A stretch of DNA of 56,776 nucleotides from an uncultured Bacteroidia bacterium (GTDB lineage: Bacteria > Bacteroidota > Bacteroidia > Bacteroidales > F082). The stretch covers positions 1-56,776 of the forward strand of contig CACYHP010000007.1 in assembly GCA_902774295.1 (NCBI GenBank), written 5' to 3'. Below are positions 1 to 8,352 of this stretch, piece after piece. Position numbers and translations under genes: made by a program. Position 1 is the first letter of the stretch, and each line of letters begins with the position of its first letter. The notes under the pieces were generated by a model. The model did not search any database, had not been told where the DNA came from, and saw nothing but the letters and a program-made list of their open reading frames with translations.

Positions 1-2394
1 GTTGAGGGTCAGCGTGTGGCCGTCGCCGTCGAAGGTGCCTTGGAACGAGTTGGCATCGCTGGCACCCGCCATCGTCGTGACGCTGATGTCGGCGGTCAGT
101 TTCACGAACTTGCCGCTGTAGGTGGTGCCATTGGTTACGCCATTGGCAAAGTCGTTCCATTCGGTGGCATTGGAGATGAGGAATGGATCATCTTCGGTTC
201 CAGCGCCAGAAACAGGGAAGTTCACCGTGATTGCGAAACTGTGCGAACCGCCGTAGCTGCCTGTTCCTGTGAGTATGAGCGTATAGTTGCCCCTTGAGTT
301 GATGCTGATGGGCAATGATGTCACGTCGTTGCTGTCTAACGTGGCGGTGTAGTCGGTGCCAAGTGCGAGTGTATTGCCGTTGATGTCTTGCAGCGTTGGG
401 GTGATGGAGATACCGTCTAAGGTCAAATCATACGATGCGTTTATGCCGGAGACCGTACATAGCGGATAATACTGGTTGCCGTCGGCAGCCGTTATCTGCT
501 GCAGCGTGTAAACCCTGTTGTCGGGGCTGGCACTGACCTGCCAGCTTCCGCTGACGTTGTTGTAATAACTTGGCCCGCCAATCTGCGGTGTCACGTAGTA
601 GCAGTTGGTGATGGAGCCGGTGTTTTGATTCAAGCCCATAGGGTTCATGGATGACACCCTGATGTAAGTGCCATTCTCTAAGCAGTTCTGTAGCTTGGGA
701 TAGCCATCGGTGCTCCATCCCCAGAATACACCGATGTTTTTACGGTTGGTGCTTCCACCGTTGATGGTGCCTGCGAAAACGCAGTCCTTGAAGGTGACCA
801 TTGATTTTCCACCATGGCCGAGGAATCCGCCGGCGTAGTCGTTGCTGATGTTGAGCGTGGCGGTGACGGTGCAGTCCTCAATCAGGTTGGTACCGCTGGC
901 AAAGCCCACGAGGCCCGAGGTGTGGTAGCTTGCCGAGGCGATAGTGCCCGCCACTGTCAAGTCCTTGATGGTGGCACCGTTGATGTAGCGGAACGGGGCC
1001 ACGCCTTGATAGTCAGAAACGGTGTTGGAGAGGTTGGCGGTCAACGTCTTGTTGTTGCCGAGGAAGGTGCCGCTGAACGAGTTGGTCTCGCTGGTGCCCG
1101 CCACCGTCGTGACGCTGATGTTGTCGTTCAGCTTCACGAACTTGCCGATGTAGGTAGTGCCATGGCTGACGCTGTTGGCGAACTCATCCCAGTCGGTGGC
1201 GGAACTGATGAGGTAGGGGTCGGCCTGCGTGCCGGCATGATTCTGCCAGGCAGACTGTGGAAAGACCGCCGTGATGGTGATGTCTTTGTGTTGCGTGTTG
1301 AATGTGTATCCGTCGGTAGGATTGCCCGAGACGGTCTCATTGCCGCTACCCACGCTCTCGCCGGTAATGCTGGTTGGCGTGCCGCCGTAGGCCACATTCA
1401 GCGTGACTGTCTTGCCGTAGCGGAAGCCCGGCGCATCGGCTTCGACAGCGCCGTTGCCTATGTTGACAATGGTGACAGTGTAGGGATACTGTATGGCATG
1501 GCGATAGAGGGAGTAGTCTGTGCTTACGCTGCTGAGATAAGATGACAAGGTAGCGTCGTTGTCCAGGTCGTGCTCGTGCAGATTCTCACTAGTACCATCA
1601 TCATCGCCAATCCATTTGTTGTCTTGGTCGCCTGCGTGCTCGCCGATGACAGCTCCGTAGAAGGTACAGTGTTTAACAGCGGCGTTACCTGCGTTATAGC
1701 CCACAATTCCGCCCACGTCATTGTCGTCGTTTACCACATCATTGGTGACGCAACAGTAGATTACATATCCACCAGCACCATAACCAGGTTCAGCGTTTTC
1801 GCCTACAATTCCGCCCACCTTCGCTCTATAAGCTGACGAGGAATTATGCCAATCGGAAGCGACCCTGGCGCTCACCCAACAGTTTTTAATCCAGCCATAG
1901 TTCTCGCCGGCGATGCCGCCCACTAATCGTGAAGCAGCGCAATGGATAGAGCCGGTCAAGTGGAGGCTCTGCACGGTGCCTGCTGCTGCAATACGGGCAA
2001 ACAGTCCCTGATAGTTGTATATCGCATTCTCGATTTTGATACGGATGGTATGGGCGTTTCCGAAAAACTTACCCTCGAAAGCGATAATGAATTCGTTGTC
2101 GTTACCCATAGGAATCCACGACACCGCGCTTATGTCGAGGTCGGCGTTCAGCAGATACCTCAGCTGATAATAGGGCTTATCACCCCAGTAGCCTGAATTG
2201 CTTGTCCAGTTGTCACGGACGTAGGCAAGTTCGGCCCCCGTGTTGATCACAACGACATTGGTGTATCCGCCATAACTGCTGTAGAACTGAGGTTTTGTTG
2301 TAGTTGAGCCGTCCCAGACTTGATAGTTCTGTGCCCAAACTCCCTGTGCAAATGCGCACAGCAGGGCGATAAATAGTAAAAGTTTTTTAGTCAT
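1..2394 (-). CDS. Secreted GLUG/beta-helix repeat surface protein (3' end beyond left edge)
   Basis: The frame is open from the ATG at 2394 to the left edge (798 codons, no stop), so only the amino-terminal part is present. Residues 1-23 are a signal peptide (basic start, hydrophobic core, cleavage after GVWA). Residues ~135-235 hold GLUG-type motifs (GGIAGENYGW, GGIVGENAEPG, GGIVGYNAGN). Residues ~303-376 resemble an InlB/Bacteroides repeat. Two similar modules begin near residues 389 and 731 (DPYLISSATDWDEFANSV and DPFLISNATEWNDFANGV), each followed by a GTTY-GKFVKL stretch and a NSF-GTF motif, as in right-handed beta-helix surface proteins. A T9SS sorting domain would lie past the edge; that is inference. 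A dedicated promoter with direct repeats lies upstream at 2523-2615. The product is probably cell-surface or extracellular; no enzymatic motif is visible. Confidence 0.85.
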   Translation of the reverse strand, partial: MTKKLLLFIALLCAFAQGVWAQNYQVWDGSTTTKPQFYSSYGGYTNVVVINTGAELAYVRDNWTSNSGYWGDKPYYQLRYLLNADLDISAVSWIPMGNDNEFIIAFEGKFFGNAHTIRIKIENAIYNYQGLFARIAAAGTVQSLHLTGSIHCAASRLVGGIAGENYGWIKNCWVSARVASDWHNSSSAYRAKVGGIVGENAEPGYGAGGYVIYCCVTNDVVNDDNDVGGIVGYNAGNAAVKHCTFYGAVIGEHAGDQDNKWIGDDDGTSENLHEHDLDNDATLSSYLSSVSTDYSLYRHAIQYPYTVTIVNIGNGAVEADAPGFRYGKTVTLNVAYGGTPTSITGESVGSGNETVSGNPTDGYTFNTQHKDITITAVFPQSAWQNHAGTQADPYLISSATDWDEFANSVSHGTTYIGKFVKLNDNISVTTVAGTSETNSFSGTFLGNNKTLTANLSNTVSDYQGVAPFRYINGATIKDLTVAGTIASASYHTSGLVGFASGTNLIEDCTVTATLNISNDYAGGFLGHGGKSMVTFKDCVFAGTINGGSTNRKNIGVFWGWSTDGYPKLQNCLENGTYIRVSSMNPMGLNQNTGSITNCYYVTPQIGGPSYYNNVSGSWQVSASPDNRVYTLQQITAADGNQYYPLCTVSGINASYDLTLDGISITPTLQDINGNTLALGTDYTATLDSNDVTSLPISINSRGNYTLILTGTGSYGGSHSFAITVNFPVSGAGTEDDPFLISNATEWNDFANGVTNGTTYSGKFVKLTADISVTTMAGASDANSFQGTFDGDGHTLTLN

Positions 2395-2522
2395 ATCGTA
2401 GTTTTTAAACTTTAATATCGTTATGATAAATTTCTTTCCGTTTCAGACATGAAACTTCGTTTTAAATTTAAGCATAATAATTTTAAATAAGCATAATAAT
2501 TTTAAAGTAGTAAAGTATGCTG

Positions 2523-2615
2523 CAAAAATATGAACTTTATTTCAAATAAAATAGCTCTGGAATGCTATGCATTCAGTTTTTGCAGATTTTGAAACAATTT
2601 TTGCAAATTTTGAAA
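2523..2615 (-). promoter_or_regulatory. Promoter and 21-bp tandem direct repeats upstream of the GLUG surface protein
   Basis: On the minus strand a -7 box TATTTTTG lies at 2523-2530 and a TTTG -33 element at 2543-2546. Upstream, 2574-2594 and 2595-2615 are two abutting 21-bp repeats with the core TTTCAAAATYTGCAAAAA. Between repeats and promoter is the imperfect palindrome GAATGCATAGCATTC. The same arrangement, with the same 44-bp distance from repeat to -7 box, occurs at 4148-4240. This looks like a regulator-binding region, plausibly for the AraC-type protein encoded at 4253-5350. Confidence 0.65.
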
Positions 2616-2618
2616 GTA

Positions 2619-2683
2619 AAGACGCCACAATGTGACGTCTCCAATAAAACAAAATAGAGACGCCACAGGGTGACGTCTCTACT
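2619..2683. repeat. Two short GACGYC-type palindromes
   Basis: Two imperfect palindromes lie side by side: 2620-2641 (agacgcc...gacgtctc) and 2657-2682 (gagacgcc...gacgtctctac). Related palindromes with the same GAGACG/CGTCTC ends occur at 51890-51914 and inside phoH at 53078-53100. They form hairpins between the lipoprotein gene and the promoter of the left-edge gene and may serve as a transcription terminator. The remaining bases of the 2395-2705 gap hold no gene. Confidence 0.6.
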
Positions 2684-2705
2684 CTAAACCAGAATAAAGT
2701 GGCTC

Positions 2706-3506
2706 TTATTCAACGACTTTATGCAATGTGGAAGTCTCGGTGTAACAATTGCCGTTACGCCTGACCACTTCTTTTACAATCAATGTGTTGTCAACGTATG
2801 ACATGAAAACGCTGTTCTCACGTTCTTCTTCACATCCCGGGTATTGCCAACGTGTGAATAACATGGCGCCATCGACGAAATATTCGGCAAAATCTGTTTC
2901 TACCTCAACCCACTGGCCGTTAATGAGCTCATATTCGATGTTTGTGCCGTCAGACAGGTATTTTTCACAGAATGGCTGAGGATCGAATCCCGGCTCGTCG
3001 CTGGTGATGGTTCCCTCCCAACGGCCAAGGATGATTTGCGAGAAGTCGTCATGTACCCTGACACAGCGCACCTCGTTAGGTCCAAAATCTATAATCACCT
3101 CACCGTTATACAAGATTGTGTACATACTGGTATAACGCATTTCATCACCGTTGATGTTGATGTTGGAGAACTGTTTCACTGTCGTTAAGCCGCCGTCGCT
3201 CGCTGTCAATGTAAGTGTACCGCCATCAATCTGTACATCGGCCTGATGTTTGTTTTCCCATACGTCAAATTCCAAACTCGACACGCTGATATTAGCCTTT
3301 AATGTAGAGCCTTCCATAAAGAATGTGGTAACCATTGATTCGATAGTCGGAACCAATCGTCCGTCAGATTCAACGTCAATCCACTTGCCGACAATCTGCT
3401 CAGCGATGGTAGGTGTAGGGTTGACAGGACTGTTGTCCTTGTTGTCTTTCTTGCAGGATACAAATATCATTGCCACTGCTGCCATGATAATAAATAACTT
3501 TTTCAT
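2706..3506 (-). CDS. Lipoprotein with two lipocalin-like domains
   Basis: A 266-residue exported lipoprotein. Residues 1-18 form a lipoprotein signal peptide with lipobox FVSC (Cys18), followed by a charged and Pro-rich linker. Two similar segments start with VGKWIDVESDG (~40) and LGRWEGTITSD (~160), the G-x-W motif typical of lipocalin-like domains in Bacteroidota lipoproteins. No catalytic motif is visible; ligand binding is only inferred from the fold family. It lies 39 bp downstream of the membrane protein gene at 3546-4106 with no promoter between them, so the two probably share the 4148-4240 promoter. Confidence 0.75.
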   Translation of the reverse strand: MKKLFIIMAAVAMIFVSCKKDNKDNSPVNPTPTIAEQIVGKWIDVESDGRLVPTIESMVTTFFMEGSTLKANISVSSLEFDVWENKHQADVQIDGGTLTLTASDGGLTTVKQFSNININGDEMRYTSMYTILYNGEVIIDFGPNEVRCVRVHDDFSQIILGRWEGTITSDEPGFDPQPFCEKYLSDGTNIEYELINGQWVEVETDFAEYFVDGAMLFTRWQYPGCEEERENSVFMSYVDNTLIVKEVVRRNGNCYTETSTLHKVVE

Positions 3507-3545
3507 GATGTTTGTATTTGAGTTATTAATAAATAGGATTATTTG

Positions 3546-4106
3546 TTAATGTTTATTTTCTTCCGTTTCCGACACGAAACAGGCTACCAAACCGTAGGTG
3601 ATGGTCGGACGAATCCATATTTCCGTGAGGAGATAAGGAGTGTATTCATCGATAGGCTCAATGTAGATGTCCAAGTTGTAAAGTATGGCAATGAGCATGT
3701 CGAGAACAAAGATTACCCACAGGTTGCGTTTGGTGTAACTCTGCCAGTTCTTGCGCGAATAGAAATACATCAGCGTGAGAAGCAACACCACCGCGAGGAC
3801 AAGACACACAAGGTGCAAAGCATAATATGCCAGCGGAGGCGCGAAAAGGATGTCGCGTAACAGTACCGTCACGCCGATACACACCGAACACCAGTAGTTG
3901 AACTGTTCCGGCTTCAGTCGGTTGAAGAAAAACAACCACATCATAGCCAGACAAGCCAAATAAAACATATTAAGCACCAGCTCCGGCCACGACTCTTTTA
4001 ATCCAAAATGGGCAACGGCATAAAGCATGACGCCTACCGAAAACAATCCGCCAAAGGCCGTCACGGCGACGTCAAAGATTCTGCCCTTCGTTTTAAATCT
4101 AAGCAT
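3546..4106 (-). CDS. Multi-pass membrane protein of unknown function
   Basis: A 186-residue protein with about five hydrophobic segments (roughly residues 12-32, 40-60, 70-88, 94-113, 128-148) and short polar loops. No conserved motif was recognised, so no function is assigned. The ATG at 4106 is preceded by a promoter with -7 box TATCTTTG and by the 21-bp direct repeats at 4199-4240. It is the first gene of a likely two-gene unit with the lipocalin-like lipoprotein, and the membrane-anchored AraC-type regulator lies immediately upstream on the same strand, which suggests a surface or envelope response unit. Confidence 0.7.
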   Translation of the reverse strand: MLRFKTKGRIFDVAVTAFGGLFSVGVMLYAVAHFGLKESWPELVLNMFYLACLAMMWLFFFNRLKPEQFNYWCSVCIGVTVLLRDILFAPPLAYYALHLVCLVLAVVLLLTLMYFYSRKNWQSYTKRNLWVIFVLDMLIAILYNLDIYIEPIDEYTPYLLTEIWIRPTITYGLVACFVSETEENKH

Positions 4107-4147
4107 AAATCAAATAGTAAAGTTAAATAATAGTAGTAAAACTGGTA

Positions 4148-4240
4148 CAAAGATATGCAGTTTTTTTCAAATAAAACAACTCCTGAATGCCAAACATTCA
4201 GTTTTTGCATATTTTGAAACAATTTTTGCAAATTTTGAAA
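4148..4240 (-). promoter_or_regulatory. Promoter and 21-bp tandem direct repeats upstream of the membrane protein/lipoprotein unit
   Basis: The -7 box TATCTTTG is at 4148-4155 and the TTTG -33 element at 4168-4171 (12-bp spacer, as in the copy at 2523). Direct repeats of exactly 21 bp occupy 4199-4219 and 4220-4240, with the same core as the other copy. The repeats start 12 bp downstream of the stop codon of the AraC-type regulator. A stretch of about 110 bp is clearly duplicated between 2505-2615 and 4130-4240. Confidence 0.65.
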
Positions 4241-4252
4241 GTCAGAGACAAA

Positions 4253-5350
4253 TTACACGGCCATTTCGTGCATCCAAGCTGTCACAGATTCACCCATGCG
4301 CTGCTTGAAAGCGAGGCTGAAGGTGCTGTAACTGCGGTAGCCGCTGTCGTTTGCCAGCTGCTGTGCGGTGACCGACTTATGGGTAGCAGTGGCCTCGCGA
4401 TAGAGATTCACAAAGTGATTGATACGCAAATCATTGATATAAGCATTGTAAGTGATGCCATGGCGGGAGAAATACTGGCTGAGATAGAATCGGTTGGTGC
4501 CAACAGCCTGGGCAAGCTGAATAAGAGTCAGATCGCATTGTAAGTAAAGCTGAGTGGCAACACACTGCTCATCCAAAAGCTGTTCGATATTGGAAGGGAT
4601 AGCCGTGGGCTGTTGTATCTCCGGTTCCGCATATTCCAACGGCTCAAGCGACACGTCTACCAACTGCGGCAATGTCTCAACACGCCACAGCATGAGGCCG
4701 ATAAGCACGAGTTCCGTACCTTGAACGAAGTAACTTATGGTAAGGTTGTCATTATCAAACCCATAGGTGATGATTAACAGTAAGATGCTAATTATCATAA
4801 CATGGCTAAGCATTACCTCCTTATGCTCCAAATCGGCATAATTGTCGCGCAGCCAACGCCTATATTGCCTGACAGCAAATATCATATATACAGTAAAAGC
4901 CACATAAATCACCATTACGTATACGACTGCTATATCAGCGTAATGACTGCCAGGATAGACCAGACTAAGCTCCAACAAAACGGCGTATGGCACCGTTGCC
5001 ATGATTATAGGCCAGACGGTGCGCTGGCGGTCTTGAAGCATGGCAAACAGAGTGCCGGGAATGGTAGTCATCAGCGTCATACCGTCGAGAATGCTAACAA
5101 CCATGCAACTCACACTGTTATAGTCACCGGAATATAGGTAGAAAAGAAGCCACCATATATGACCCAAAAATACCACAGCAAAAAATGCCGCTGCCCAAAG
5201 ACGCAGCCGTTCAGGCGGCGTGACGCCTTCCACAAAAGCATTACCCTTACAAAACAACAAGTAAAGACAGGCTATGAGAGCCGCCACTGTCGTTCCACCA
5301 TAAAGCAAGAAAAATAATAATAATTCGGTAGATATACTGTCTATTGACAT
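4253..5350 (-). CDS. Membrane-anchored AraC-family transcriptional regulator
   Basis: A 365-residue one-component regulator. The amino-terminal ~230 residues contain about six or seven hydrophobic helices and no signal peptide; the C-terminal ~105 residues are an AraC/XylS-type double helix-turn-helix. The first HTH reads LTLIQLAQAVGTNRFYLSQY and the second spans TAQQLANDSGYRSYSTFSLA with the typical F-x-x-FKQRMG ending. I place the start at the ATG at 5350, not the in-frame TTG nine bases upstream. A -7 box TACTTTTG lies at 5387-5394. AraC proteins bind direct repeats about 21 bp apart, which matches the repeats at 4199-4240 and 2574-2615, so it probably controls the neighbouring envelope genes (inference). 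Its signal is unknown. Confidence 0.85.
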   Translation of the reverse strand: MSIDSISTELLLFFLLYGGTTVAALIACLYLLFCKGNAFVEGVTPPERLRLWAAAFFAVVFLGHIWWLLFYLYSGDYNSVSCMVVSILDGMTLMTTIPGTLFAMLQDRQRTVWPIIMATVPYAVLLELSLVYPGSHYADIAVVYVMVIYVAFTVYMIFAVRQYRRWLRDNYADLEHKEVMLSHVMIISILLLIITYGFDNDNLTISYFVQGTELVLIGLMLWRVETLPQLVDVSLEPLEYAEPEIQQPTAIPSNIEQLLDEQCVATQLYLQCDLTLIQLAQAVGTNRFYLSQYFSRHGITYNAYINDLRINHFVNLYREATATHKSVTAQQLANDSGYRSYSTFSLAFKQRMGESVTAWMHEMAV

Positions 5351-5386
5351 ATCACTCAATATCTATAATTGCGTCTTTCGACGATG

Positions 5387-5434
5387 CAAAAGTAGTAAAT
5401 TTTTAATGTTTTTCAAAAAAAATAATTATTTTTG
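5387..5434. promoter_or_regulatory. Divergent promoters for the AraC-type regulator and gpmA
   Basis: Two Bacteroidota -7 boxes face away from each other: TACTTTTG on the minus strand at 5387-5394 and TATTTTTG on the plus strand at 5427-5434. The first serves the AraC-type gene, the second gpmA 59 bp downstream. Confidence 0.6.
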
Positions 5435-5492
5435 CAGCCAATTAAAAGGTAGTGAGATATAACGTCTTACTACAAAATCAAAACTACAAATC

Positions 5493-6239
5493 ATGAAAAA
5501 GTTAATATTAGTTCGCCACGGCGAAAGTGAATGGAACAAGCTCAACCTCTTCACTGGTTGGACCAATGTGGATTTGTCGGAAAAAGGAATCCAGGAAGCT
5601 AAAGACGCAGGAAAAGCCCTCAAAGACGGCGGTTACAAACCTCAGATTTGCTTCACATCATACCTCAAGAGAGCTGTCAAAACGCTCAACAACATCCTCG
5701 ATGTGATGGATATGGACTGGCTGCCGGTGTATAAGACATGGCGTCTCAACGAGAAGAGCTACGGCCAGCTGCAAGGCCTCAACAAGGTCGATATGGCAAA
5801 GAAATACGGCGAAGAACAGGTCCTGAAATGGCGCCGCTGCTTCGACGTGCAGCCACCGGCGCTCGCAATGGACGACCCGAAGAGCCCTCGTCAAGACCCA
5901 CGCTACGCCGAACTCACCGACGAACAGATCCCGCTCACAGAGTCATTGAAAGATACCATCGCACGCCTCATGCCTTATTATAAAGAAGTGATTCTCAAGG
6001 CTTTCGAAGACCACGACGAGGTGATGGTGGTGGCTCACGGCAACAGCCTCCGCGGCATCGTGAAAGAACTCAAAGGCATGGGCGAAGACGAAATCATCAA
6101 GTTCAACATCCCTACAGCTATCCCTTACGTCTTCGAGTTCGACGACAACATGAAGCTGCAAAAAGACTTCTTCCTCGGTGACCCGGAAGAAATCGCAAAG
6201 AAGATGCAGAGCGTCGCTAACCAAGGAAAAGCAAAATAA
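5493..6239 (+). CDS. gpmA: 2,3-bisphosphoglycerate-dependent phosphoglycerate mutase
   Basis: A 248-residue cytoplasmic enzyme interconverting 3- and 2-phosphoglycerate in glycolysis and gluconeogenesis. The phosphohistidine motif [10 protein letters not shown] is at residues 6-15 (His9), followed by [15 protein letters not shown]. The second catalytic histidine is in [12 protein letters not shown] near residue 183. [11 protein letters not shown] and LTESLKDT are typical of the dimeric or tetrameric cofactor-dependent family, and the length matches it. The promoter is at 5427-5434. tatD begins 5 bp after its stop, so gpmA, tatD and tcdA are probably cotranscribed. Confidence 0.96.
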   Translation: MKKLILVRHGESEWNKLNLFTGWTNVDLSEKGIQEAKDAGKALKDGGYKPQICFTSYLKRAVKTLNNILDVMDMDWLPVYKTWRLNEKSYGQLQGLNKVDMAKKYGEEQVLKWRRCFDVQPPALAMDDPKSPRQDPRYAELTDEQIPLTESLKDTIARLMPYYKEVILKAFEDHDEVMVVAHGNSLRGIVKELKGMGEDEIIKFNIPTAIPYVFEFDDNMKLQKDFFLGDPEEIAKKMQSVANQGKAK

Positions 6240-6244
6240 ACCCG

Positions 6245-6907
6245 ATGTTCGTCGACATCCATACTCATATTGATAATCAATCTGTTATAAAGATTGTTGA
6301 TGAGAATGGAGTAAGGATATTCGAAACGGTCGGAATACACCCATGGGAACTCGACCGTCATTTCGACTGGAGCGAAGCGGAATGGAGAAATCCTTGTTAT
6401 TCCGATGCTTTCGACAAAAAAGGATTTCTCGACAAGCTCGAAATGACTGCCGCCATCGGCGAAGTCGGTCTCGACAAAGCCCATAAAGAGACTTTCGAGA
6501 AGCAGATCGAGGTCTTCGAGGAAATGATAAGATTATCAGAGAGTTACCGCAAGCCGATGATAATACATTGCGTGAGGGCGTATTCCGAAATCATCGCGAT
6601 GAGGAAAACAACGAAAGCCACCATGCCATGGGTCATCCATGGCTTCAACAGCTCGGTGGAGACGATGCGGCAACTGCTGAAGCACGACATGTACATCTCG
6701 CTTGGCGAAATGCTGTATCGCAATGAAAGTCAAGCAGTTGAGATATTAAACGACATCCCTCTGGAAAGGCTTTTTTTAGAGACCGACGTCTCCAGAAGAG
6801 ACATAAAAGACGTTTACGCTAAGGCGTCGACGTTGATGAACTGCGAAGTCGATTTTTTGTGCAAACAGATTTTTGAGAATTATGGAAGACTGGAAACAGC
6901 GCACTAA
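6245..6907 (+). CDS. TatD-family metal-dependent hydrolase with an in-frame repeat insertion
   Basis: A 220-residue TatD-type TIM-barrel hydrolase, a family of metal-dependent deoxyribonucleases. Metal-site motifs are in order: FVDIHTHID (2-10), GIHPW (31-35), AIGEVGLD (70-77), IIHCVRA (~108), the VIHGF histidine (~130) and FLETDVS (~178). The gene is shorter than most TatD proteins, which is common in Bacteroidota. Residues ~38-68 are encoded by a complete copy of an intergenic palindromic repeat (6357-6447) that also occurs between genes elsewhere in the window. All metal ligands lie outside the insertion, so the protein is probably functional. It overlaps the start of tcdA by 26 bp. Confidence 0.88.
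   Translation: MFVDIHTHIDNQSVIKIVDENGVRIFETVGIHPWELDRHFDWSEAEWRNPCYSDAFDKKGFLDKLEMTAAIGEVGLDKAHKETFEKQIEVFEEMIRLSESYRKPMIIHCVRAYSEIIAMRKTTKATMPWVIHGFNSSVETMRQLLKHDMYISLGEMLYRNESQAVEILNDIPLERLFLETDVSRRDIKDVYAKASTLMNCEVDFLCKQIFENYGRLETAH
6357..6447. repeat. GTCATTTCGA palindromic element inside tatD
   Basis: The stretch begins gtcatttcgac and ends gctcgaaatgac, with inner arms ggagaaatcc and ggatttctc. The same two-armed element is intergenic at 19435-19514, 24142-24232 and 34753-34834. Here it is translated in frame as RHFDWSEAEW...KKGFLDKLEM, with no stop codon. Confidence 0.85.
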
Positions 6908-7619
6908 TATATTAATTGGTGTAGACGGTGTTGAGCGGCTCGCTAAGGCACACGTCCTCGTCGTCGGGCTCGGCGGCGTAGGTGCCTACGCCGCCGAGCA
7001 ACTAGCACGCGCAGGCATCGGCGAGATGACCATCGTCGACAGCGACACCGTGAGCGCCACCAACAAAAACCGCCAGCTGCTGGCACTCGACAGCACCATA
7101 GGACGCCTCAAGACAGACGTCATGGCAGAACGCATACGCGACATCAACCCGGAGATAAAACTCCATGTGCTTCCGCAATATCTTAAAGATCAATCGATTA
7201 TAGATCTGATGGCACAGAAATTCGACTTCGTGGTCGACGCCATCGACACCATGGCACCAAAGGTGTTCCTCCTCTACTATGCCGTACAAAACCACCAGAA
7301 TATCGTGAGCTGCATGGGCGCCGGCGGAAAGTTCGACCCCACCAAGATAGAGATATGCGACATGTCGAAGTCATACAACTGCCGTCTCGCCTTCTACATC
7401 CGTAAACGCCTGCACCGTCTGGGTATCCGCGAAGGCATAACAGTGGTGTTCTCACCTGAAAAAGTGGCCGACGACGCCTTCATCGTGGAAGACGAACAAC
7501 AACAAAACAAAATAGCTACTGTGGGAACAATCTCTTATATGCCGGCTGTTTTCGGATGCTTCTGCGCATCACACGTCATCAACCAGCTACTAAAAACACA
7601 AAATCGTGTTTCCTCCTGA
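6882..7619 (+). CDS. tcdA: tRNA threonylcarbamoyladenosine dehydratase
   Basis: A 245-residue ThiF/MoeB-type E1-like enzyme that cyclises t6A37 in tRNA to ct6A with ATP. The nucleotide-binding motif VLVVGLGGVGAYAAEQLARA is near residues 26-45, followed by the DSDTVSATNKNRQ segment typical of TcdA and by GAGGKFDPT in the middle. I choose the ATG at 6882 (MEDWKQRTNIL), since homologues start close to the W-x-x-R motif; an in-frame ATG lies 9 bases upstream. It overlaps tatD by 26 bp and the convergent gene at 7579-8337 by 41 bp. Confidence 0.92.
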   Translation: MEDWKQRTNILIGVDGVERLAKAHVLVVGLGGVGAYAAEQLARAGIGEMTIVDSDTVSATNKNRQLLALDSTIGRLKTDVMAERIRDINPEIKLHVLPQYLKDQSIIDLMAQKFDFVVDAIDTMAPKVFLLYYAVQNHQNIVSCMGAGGKFDPTKIEICDMSKSYNCRLAFYIRKRLHRLGIREGITVVFSPEKVADDAFIVEDEQQQNKIATVGTISYMPAVFGCFCASHVINQLLKTQNRVSS

Positions 7620-8337
7620 CCTCTTTCTCAATATTAGCGATGTAATGGGTGCGTCGAGGAATGGTATTGAGAATCCTCTGTGCCTCGTCGTACTCGCCCA
7701 TCTCGCGGTATAACTCTATGATTTCCAATATCGAAGCCTCATATTCCTCGTCATCAGGAGTGTAACGCCCCTTCACCAAAAGCAGCAAAGCCTTTATATT
7801 TTCAATATATTCCCCGTGAAGTTGCTTGAACATCACACGACCCTGCTTTTGTTTTTTGCGGTTCTTTCGCCAGACGTTAAAACTCATCTTTCCTGAAAAC
7901 AGATAAGGCAGATGCATCTGATAGTTGTTGCGCACGAGGTCGTTATACGCCCACCACATCAGACGACGTATGTAAAGCTCCTTATCCTTATCATTATCAA
8001 TAGCTTGCAGACATCTTTTATAATGTTCAACAAGAGCCAAACGACCCTCAACGCTATTGAAATGTATGCCGAAGAAACGCCAGTGATTCCAGCTGTAATA
8101 AGGCACGCCGGGCTTTGCCGATGTCACGATGGGTTCTTTGTATTCGTCAACCCAAAACCAATGGCTGCACGATGGACATGCTATAATCTTCTGAGGCTCG
8201 GTTATGTAATTGTCGTTCAACGTCTTACCGTCAGAATACAATATCGATTTATTGACCATCTCGGATTTCACGATATGGCCTTCAAGCCACGCTCCGCAGC
8301 GAGGACATTGAATATAAAAGGTATCGTATTTTATCAT
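7579..8337 (-). CDS. Zinc-ribbon hypothetical protein
   Basis: A 252-residue probably cytoplasmic protein. Two CxxC pairs, CPRCGAWLEGH (residues 11-21) and ACPSCSHWFW (~53-62), form a likely zinc ribbon. The C-terminal half (~95-250) is helical and rich in Arg, Lys and Tyr, with TPR-like spacing in EIIELYREMGEYDEAQRIL. I do not recognise a characterised family. It is the last gene of the mutA-mutB-rnhA run (15 bp after rnhA) and its 3' end overlaps tcdA by 41 bp on the opposite strand. Confidence 0.7.
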   Translation of the reverse strand: MIKYDTFYIQCPRCGAWLEGHIVKSEMVNKSILYSDGKTLNDNYITEPQKIIACPSCSHWFWVDEYKEPIVTSAKPGVPYYSWNHWRFFGIHFNSVEGRLALVEHYKRCLQAIDNDKDKELYIRRLMWWAYNDLVRNNYQMHLPYLFSGKMSFNVWRKNRKKQKQGRVMFKQLHGEYIENIKALLLLVKGRYTPDDEEYEASILEIIELYREMGEYDEAQRILNTIPRRTHYIANIEKEVRRKHDFVFLVAG

Positions 8338-8352
8338 GACGTTGATTTTTAA

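Noticed and set aside
814..1545. Long open frame on the plus strand (243 codons)
   Set aside because: It is antisense to the GLUG surface protein, whose minus-strand frame has a signal peptide, domain motifs and a promoter; the plus frame has none.
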